From an uncultured Rothia sp. (lineage in GTDB: Bacteria > Actinomycetota > Actinomycetes > Actinomycetales > Micrococcaceae): a stretch of DNA of 64,000 nucleotides. Below the pieces are notes generated by a model. It did no database searches and was not told the DNA's origin. It was given only the letters and a program-made list of their open reading frames with translations. Made by a program: the position numbers and the translations under genes. The stretch lies in contig NZ_CAKAPD010000001.1 of NCBI RefSeq assembly GCF_916715725.1, positions 310,001-374,000 on the forward strand, written 5' to 3'. Below are positions 58,791 to 64,000 of this stretch, one piece after another. Within the stretch, counting starts at the first letter, position 1, and the number at the start of each line of letters is the position of its first letter.

Positions 58791-61700
58791 TTATCCCCTG
58801 CCGAGGAACGCCTCACGGTCAGCGTCCAGAGCGCGGTCAATCGTACGCGCCAACGACGGGTGCTTAGCCAGCGTCGGGTCCTTCTCCACCACCGAGCGGG
58901 CATCCTCGCGGGCACGCTCAATAATGTCGGCATCGGCGAGCGCCCGCAAGAACCGCAGGGTACTCTTCGAGCCCGATTGTGCAGCACCCAGAATATCACC
59001 CTCGCGGCGCTGCGCCAGGTCGATGCGGGAAAGCTCAAAGCCGTCCGTGGTGGAGGCGACCGCATCCAGGCGCTCGCGGGACACGCCACCCTCCTCCTGG
59101 CGGGTCACCAGCAGGCAGGTGCCCGCGTAGCCGCCGCGGCCCACACGACCGCGCAACTGGTGCAGACCCGAGATGCCGAAGCGGTCGGCATCCATGATGA
59201 TCATGAGCGTGGCGTTCGGGACGTTCACGCCCACCTCAATGACGGTGGTGCTGATGAGCAGGTCAATCTCTCCGCGCTCGAAAGCGGTCATGACGGCGGT
59301 CTTCTCCGCCGGGTCCATGCGGCCGTGCAGGGTGCCGATACGCACGCCGACGAGGGCGTCCTCAGTTCTCAGGTAGGAGTACATTGAGGCGACCGAGGTC
59401 AGCTGAACCTTGCCGTCGCTACTCGCGCTACCACCCTGACCGAAATAGCCCTGGGCAGAGTTGCCCGCACCCGCGCCAGTTCCAGCACCGTTCAGGCTGG
59501 ATGCGCCAAAGAACGCGGCACCCTCCTCCATGCCGTCGCCGTCCTCCCCGATTTTGGGCACGACAACATACACCTGGTGGCCCGCGTCAATTTCTTCGCG
59601 GGCGCGCCTCCACAGCCGGGACGCCCAGGCGGGCTTCTCGGCGAGGGGCACCACGTGCGTTGAAATTTTCTGGCGGCCCGCGGGCAGGGTGTCGAGCACG
59701 GATACGTCCAGGTCACCGAACACGGTCATGGCGACGGTACGAGGAATAGGCGTTGCGGTCATGACCAGGCGGTGCGGCAGGGCGCCGCCGGTGCCGCGAA
59801 GGCTGTCGCGCTGCTCCACGCCGAAACGGTGCTGCTCGTCCACGACGACCAGACCCAAATCGTGGAAGCTCACCTCATCGGAAAGCAGGGCGTGGGTGCC
59901 AATCACAATCTGGGCGGTGCCGTCGGCGAGTTCCTGCAGTACCTTGCGCTTGGCGCGGGTACCCATGGAGGCGGTCAGCAGGCGCACGCGCACACGGCCG
60001 GGTTCCGCCCCGCTCCCCGCGGGGATCCCCTCGGCGGAACCGGCGGCAGAATCGTCAGCATCAGAGTCTTCGGGCGCCGCTATATCCCCCAGAATGTCCA
60101 GCACCGAACGCAAATGCTGCTCGGCAAGCACCTCGGTCGGGGCGAGCATCGCGGACTGGCCGCCCGCATCGGCAACCTGCAGCATGGCGCGCAGAGCCAC
60201 CACGGTCTTACCGGAACCCACATCACCCTGCAGCAGGCGGTTCATGGGCGATTCACTCGACAAATCCGCGGCAATCTCAGCGCCCACCTTCTGCTGTCCC
60301 TCGGTCAGCTCGTAGGGCAGAACCTGAAGCAACCGATCGGCGAGGCCGCCCTCCACGGCGGGGCGCGGCTGGGTCAGGTGCGCGGCACGCACCGAATGCA
60401 GGCGGGCGAGCGCGCTCTGCAGTACGAACGCCTCACGGTAACGCATCTGTGCCTGCGCGGCACGCCAAGTGTCCTCAGAGTCGGGGGTGTGCAGGGCGCG
60501 GTACGTCCACTCCAGGGACGGTACCTTGCGGGCGCGACGAATCGTGTAGGGTACCGGGTCTTCGAGCTCTTTGAGCGGAACCTTTTCGAGCAGCTGCGCC
60601 ATGTAGCCGCTAATGCGGTCGGTGGGCAGCTTCACGGGGGCGCGGTAGACGGGCACGGGGGCGGTGGCGGCGTCGGTGACGTCCGCGCCGGAGGCGTCCT
60701 TCGAGAGCAGGGCGTAGTGCGGGTTGGTGAGGGTGTATTCGCCGCGGTAGATGCCGACCCTGCCGGAGAACATCATGGTTTCGCCCTCGCGGATTTCGCG
60801 GGCGGCGGTCCAGGCGTTGAAGAAGGAAAGCTTCATCTGCGACCCAATGAGCACGCCCGCGCCGGGGTTCGTCATGCTGGGCGCGGGCACGCCAAAGAGG
60901 CCTCCCTGCGCGAAATCATCCTGGCCGTAGCTGTCTGCGTAGCCGCTGTAGGAGGCGGGCTGCGCTCCCCTGCCCTGTGCCGGGTTCTGGGCAGTGGGGT
61001 TCTGGGCAGCTGGGTTCTGCCTGGAGTTAGCGAGCGCATTAATGCGCGGGTTGTGCATCCCGGTTGCCTGCCAGTTCTGCGCGGGCGCACCGGATACGCC
61101 GGATGCACCGGATGCGCCGGATACGCTGGATGCGCCGGGGCGGTTAGCGCGCCCGGGCACCACGGATACAGGACCGCCAGCCCCAAAACTAGCGGCGCCA
61201 AAACCGCCAGCCCCAAAACCGGCGGGTGCGTCCTGCCCGGTGGCGTCGGAAAGCCGGTCGGTGATGGTCACTTCCGTGATTTTGCCGCGGCGCGCCGCCA
61301 TAGTTCGGGTGCTCACGTGCACCACGCGGGCAATGATGGTGACGTCCTGACCTTCGACGAGTTCGGCGAAGGAGCTGAGCTCACCGCGCGGCAGGTATTT
61401 GCGCGGGAAGTATTCGAGCATCTCCCCGACGGTGTGCAGATCCAGATGCGTGGCGATTGCCTTGGCGCTGGGCGCGGGCAGGTACTTTTTGAGCGGCGCG
61501 TTTTCGATGCGGTCTTCGGAGGCGTAGCGCGCCAGGGCGCGGCTCTTAGCCTCCGCAGCGGCTGATGCGGAGGCTGCATCGGGCTTCTCAGCCGCAGCTT
61601 TCTTAGTAGCTGTCTTCTTCGCGGAAGCTTTCTTCGCAGGGCTTTTCGGCGCAGCGGTCTTCGGCTTTGCCGGAGTTTTCTGCGCTGGGTTTTTCTGCGC

Positions 61701-62627
61701 AGTGGTCTTGGAATCAGCTACCTTCTTCGCCGGGGCTTTGGAAGTGTCCGATTCTTTGGCGGGCTCAGCCGGCACCTTCTTGGTGGTCTTCTTAGCGGTA
61801 GCAGATTGAGCGGCGGCTGCTTTCTTAACGGGAGCGGTCTTCTTCGCTGTTACCTTTTGGGTCGCGGGCTTTTCAGCTTCTACCTCGGGCACGCTCTTCT
61901 GTGCATCAGGCATCTTCTGCGCAGGCTTCTGCTCACCCTCTTCGCTCGCCTTCGTTGCCTCTTGCGGGCGCGCCGAAGTAGCCCGCACGGGAGTCTCATT
62001 CTCCTGCGGGCTCGGTTCGTTCTGAACTAGTTCTTTCTGGGCAGGTGCCTTCTGAACCGTCTTCATCTGGGTAGGGTTCTTCCGCGCGGGCGCTTTCTGA
62101 GCGGGCGCTCTGCGGGTTGACTTCCTCTGGGCGGGATCCTCAGTCTGAGGCGCTCCCGGCTGCGCCGCCTGCCGCGCCGCCAAAGCAATATCGACCAGCT
62201 CGTAGAGAGCGTCATCGGTCATGGTGTGCGCGGCGGGACCCAGCGAATGCTTGAGGGCCTTGAGTGCCTTACGGTAGGGCGCGCTGGCGCGCTGTTCCGC
62301 GCGTTCGCTCAGTTCGACGCGGCTCACCTCTCCGCGGGCGTAGGCGGCAAGATCGCGCACGGTCAGCTCGGCGGTGGTGCGGAGCTGCTCATCGCTCAGC
62401 AGCGGCGCGCCCTTTGTCGCTCGCTGAGCTCGGGTCACAGGCTTAGTACGGGTCACAGAGGCGGCGCGGGTAGGCTCGACAGCCGTTGACTCCATGGGCT
62501 CACCCTGCGCATCCTCAGTCTTCGCAGGCTTAGTCTTTACCGGCGCAGGCTTGGCGGGTGCAGGCTCGGGAAGCCCCAAGTCCAGGGCTTCCTGCTGCGG
62601 GTTTACGGAACGTCGGGAGGGGCTCAT
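58791..62627 (-). CDS. recG: ATP-dependent DNA helicase RecG with long N-terminal extension
   Basis: RecG rewinds stalled replication forks and branch-migrates Holliday junctions. The protein is 1278 residues from the ATG at 62627, against about 700-750 for most RecG. The helicase core includes GDVGSGKT, DEQHRFG and TATPIPRT, then the C-terminal QLRGRVGRG and the RecG tail (VEKDPTLAKHPSL). Before it lies an extension of about 360 residues: a small helical domain (about 75-155) and then a Lys/Ala/Pro tail with AKKTA and PAQKAP repeats like histone H1 or the HupB tail. Two Gly/Ser/Ala-rich insertions (about 125 and 40 residues) interrupt the wedge region and the second helicase domain. The start overlaps the DAK2 gene stop by ATGA. 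Confidence 0.92.
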   Translation of the reverse strand: MSPSRRSVNPQQEALDLGLPEPAPAKPAPVKTKPAKTEDAQGEPMESTAVEPTRAASVTRTKPVTRAQRATKGAPLLSDEQLRTTAELTVRDLAAYARGEVSRVELSERAEQRASAPYRKALKALKHSLGPAAHTMTDDALYELVDIALAARQAAQPGAPQTEDPAQRKSTRRAPAQKAPARKNPTQMKTVQKAPAQKELVQNEPSPQENETPVRATSARPQEATKASEEGEQKPAQKMPDAQKSVPEVEAEKPATQKVTAKKTAPVKKAAAAQSATAKKTTKKVPAEPAKESDTSKAPAKKVADSKTTAQKNPAQKTPAKPKTAAPKSPAKKASAKKTATKKAAAEKPDAASASAAAEAKSRALARYASEDRIENAPLKKYLPAPSAKAIATHLDLHTVGEMLEYFPRKYLPRGELSSFAELVEGQDVTIIARVVHVSTRTMAARRGKITEVTITDRLSDATGQDAPAGFGAGGFGAASFGAGGPVSVVPGRANRPGASSVSGASGASGVSGAPAQNWQATGMHNPRINALANSRQNPAAQNPTAQNPAQGRGAQPASYSGYADSYGQDDFAQGGLFGVPAPSMTNPGAGVLIGSQMKLSFFNAWTAAREIREGETMMFSGRVGIYRGEYTLTNPHYALLSKDASGADVTDAATAPVPVYRAPVKLPTDRISGYMAQLLEKVPLKELEDPVPYTIRRARKVPSLEWTYRALHTPDSEDTWRAAQAQMRYREAFVLQSALARLHSVRAAHLTQPRPAVEGGLADRLLQVLPYELTEGQQKVGAEIAADLSSESPMNRLLQGDVGSGKTVVALRAMLQVADAGGQSAMLAPTEVLAEQHLRSVLDILGDIAAPEDSDADDSAAGSAEGIPAGSGAEPGRVRVRLLTASMGTRAKRKVLQELADGTAQIVIGTHALLSDEVSFHDLGLVVVDEQHRFGVEQRDSLRGTGGALPHRLVMTATPIPRTVAMTVFGDLDVSVLDTLPAGRQKISTHVVPLAEKPAWASRLWRRAREEIDAGHQVYVVVPKIGEDGDGMEEGAAFFGASSLNGAGTGAGAGNSAQGYFGQGGSASSDGKVQLTSVASMYSYLRTEDALVGVRIGTLHGRMDPAEKTAVMTAFERGEIDLLISTTVIEVGVNVPNATLMIIMDADRFGISGLHQLRGRVGRGGYAGTCLLVTRQEEGGVSRERLDAVASTTDGFELSRIDLAQRREGDILGAAQSGSKSTLRFLRALADADIIERAREDARSVVEKDPTLAKHPSLARTIDRALDADREAFLGRG

Positions 62628-63934
62628 ACGCCGCCCTCCGCAGCGCATGCGTGGTCGGCGTGATGACCATCCGCCAGGGAGGAAATACGCTCATCCGACC
62701 ACTGACCGTAGCCCATAATCAGCTTGCGGGCGGGGTCGACTTCGGGAACGTGCACGTGCAGCGCCCAGAGTCCAGCCGCCATGTCCAGGGGCGTAATAAG
62801 CAGGCTGTCACCCATGGCTTCAAGCTCGGGGCGCATCTGCGCCAGGGCGAGGGGCTCACAGGTCAGCGTACCCATAAGCTCCCAGCCGCTCTGCTCCGCG
62901 TGTTCTGCGTGCTCGGCAGGTTCAGCGCCCGCCTGTTCAGAACCCACTCGTGCCGCAGAACCGGCTACAGAAGTCACACCGGCAGAGGGTGCACGCAGCA
63001 TGGACTCCACCTGCGCCTCGTTCAGGGTCGCCCCCTCCCAACGCGGGTTGGAGTGCACCACGGCAAGGTAGAAGCCGAGCGCACCGGCATCCACGAAACC
63101 GGCAAGCTCGGGCGAGGGCGGGAACTGCGCGGTACGTTCCAGAGCGGCACGCATCAGCGCACGTCGACGCTCTTTCAGCACCTCGTCAGCGGCTTCTGCG
63201 TCCTGTGATGCATCATAGTGTGCGTCCAGGCGAGCGAGCTCCACCATGACCGACAGCATCGTGGAGGGCACCATCTGCTCCCCCACGCTGGCACGAATGC
63301 GCTCAGCCGCGAACGCCATCGCGCGCGCCTCCGCGTGGGCGTACTCCAGCTTCACTTCGCGGTGCTTCGGCAGGGAACCGCCAGCCAGCACACGCTCGTA
63401 GTCTGCCTCCAGGGCGCGCACGAGCGGCAACTCGGCAGCCGCATCGCCAAGCTCCTGGGCGAGGTTTCCGGGCAGGAACCAGTAGCTGCGCACCGCCTCA
63501 AGCGCCCAAGCGCAAAGCAGAGTACCAGAGTTGCCGCGCGCCACGCGGGATGCGCGCATAATCGCGTGCTCGTAGATGCCGCCCAGCTGAATCCACAGGT
63601 GGGCGAGGGTTTCTTCTTCGGAGGTGCCCGCCGCCTCGGGCACGCACGTGCCCTCCCCGCCGGGATTTTCGCCAGCGGGAAGAACCTCGCTGGGCAGAAC
63701 CTGCTCCATGCCCCGCTCAAACTCTTCGGTCAGGGTCAGCAGGGTGTGGGCGATATTGGAGCCGGTGTCCTTATCGGGCACGGGGAACCCGTTGAGTTCG
63801 TTGAGCGCCTCGCGGTAGCGTTCGATGGTGGTGCGGGCGGCGGTGGACCACGCTACGCCGAAGCGGTAGGCGCGCACGCAGGCGCGGCGGTAAATCTCGC
63901 GCTCTTCGGTGCGCTGGTTCTGTTCTGCGTTCAC
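62624..63934 (-). CDS. DAK2-domain protein, fatty acid kinase FakA-like
   Basis: The 436-residue protein has the DAK2 (dihydroxyacetone kinase C-terminal) ATP-binding fold. The phosphate-binding loop is FPVPDKDTGSNIAHTL (about 50-65), where the usual PDGDTGTN reads PDKDTGSN; ASRVARGNSGTLL (about 130-142) is the second signature. The middle is Ala/Glu-rich, and GFVDAGALGFYLAV near 290 is the usual end of the DAK2 domain. The C-terminal ~100 residues are variable. Members such as FakA phosphorylate fatty acids carried by FakB; no fakB is in the window. GTG start at 63934 after GAGGAGGG. Co-transcribed with recG through the ATGA overlap; the window ends 66 bases upstream. Confidence 0.85.
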   Translation of the reverse strand: MNAEQNQRTEEREIYRRACVRAYRFGVAWSTAARTTIERYREALNELNGFPVPDKDTGSNIAHTLLTLTEEFERGMEQVLPSEVLPAGENPGGEGTCVPEAAGTSEEETLAHLWIQLGGIYEHAIMRASRVARGNSGTLLCAWALEAVRSYWFLPGNLAQELGDAAAELPLVRALEADYERVLAGGSLPKHREVKLEYAHAEARAMAFAAERIRASVGEQMVPSTMLSVMVELARLDAHYDASQDAEAADEVLKERRRALMRAALERTAQFPPSPELAGFVDAGALGFYLAVVHSNPRWEGATLNEAQVESMLRAPSAGVTSVAGSAARVGSEQAGAEPAEHAEHAEQSGWELMGTLTCEPLALAQMRPELEAMGDSLLITPLDMAAGLWALHVHVPEVDPARKLIMGYGQWSDERISSLADGHHADHACAAEGGV

Positions 63935-64000
63935 GCTACCCTCCTCGTCAGTTTCGTCAGTTTCGCGCGGTTCTTGGCTGATTTCTCAGTGCCCGCGGCA

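Noticed and set aside
1..64000. CRISPR array or complete insertion sequence
   Set aside because: No regularly spaced repeats and no transposase reading frame were seen in the window.

Overview
The window is a stretch of actinobacterial chromosome of moderately high GC. Gene content and protein style point to the Micrococcaceae, most likely Rothia (R. mucilaginosa or a close relative). The supporting traits are tandem clpP1/clpP2, a cysteine-free L32, a mycothiol-type CPWC oxidoreductase, LGFP-repeat cell-wall proteins, and an ole cluster with oleB and oleC fused as known from Micrococcus luteus. The genus is inferred; no marker gene was compared.

Layout. 1-4.9 kb: an orphan helical protein, an LssY_C-type membrane protein, a DsbA-like nitroreductase/oxidoreductase and clpX. 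5.3-8.5 kb: clpP2, clpP1, tig and tRNA-Pro, so clpX and both ClpP subunits lie close together with trigger factor. 8.7-10.7 kb: a small accessory island next to tRNA-Gly. It is bounded by two 99-bp repeats whose arms copy the 3' end of that tRNA gene, and it carries a truncated phage lysin (CW_7 domain), a DUF4865 gene and a tetR gene with a palindromic operator. 10.8-23.8 kb: housekeeping and envelope genes (nei, rpiB, pepN, a secreted SGNH hydrolase, a HAD phosphatase, tesB, a DUF308 membrane protein, ettA, an mmcQ/yjbR gene and an ABM monooxygenase). 24-34 kb: a translation and secretion block (trmD-rimM, khpA-rpsP, nudix, a 938-residue orphan, ffh, tRNA-Leu, pyk). 34.5-41.5 kb: a flavodoxin, a GH25 lysozyme with LGFP repeats, adhP and a Tat-exported glycine-rich protein, separated by unusually long non-coding stretches. 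41.8-48.6 kb: trpB-trpA-lgt, translationally coupled, then smc.

48.9-54.3 kb is the metabolic highlight: oleA, oleBC and oleD, a complete set for head-to-head condensation of fatty acyl-CoAs into very long-chain internal olefins. A rho-independent terminator lies between the upstream DNA and the oleA TTG start, which suggests leader attenuation. 54.5-64 kb: mutM-rnc-rpmF-yceD, coaD-rsmD, and a DAK2-domain gene overlapping recG. This RecG has a roughly 360-residue, lysine/alanine-rich, histone-H1-like N-terminal extension and glycine-rich insertions in its core.

Most of the window is ordinary core genome. The least explained parts are the tRNA-derived palindromic repeats and their island, the ole leader, the RecG extension, the half-site array upstream of clpX, the palindrome array upstream of yceD together with its apparent ATT start codon, and the structured non-coding region at 37.8-38.6 kb.
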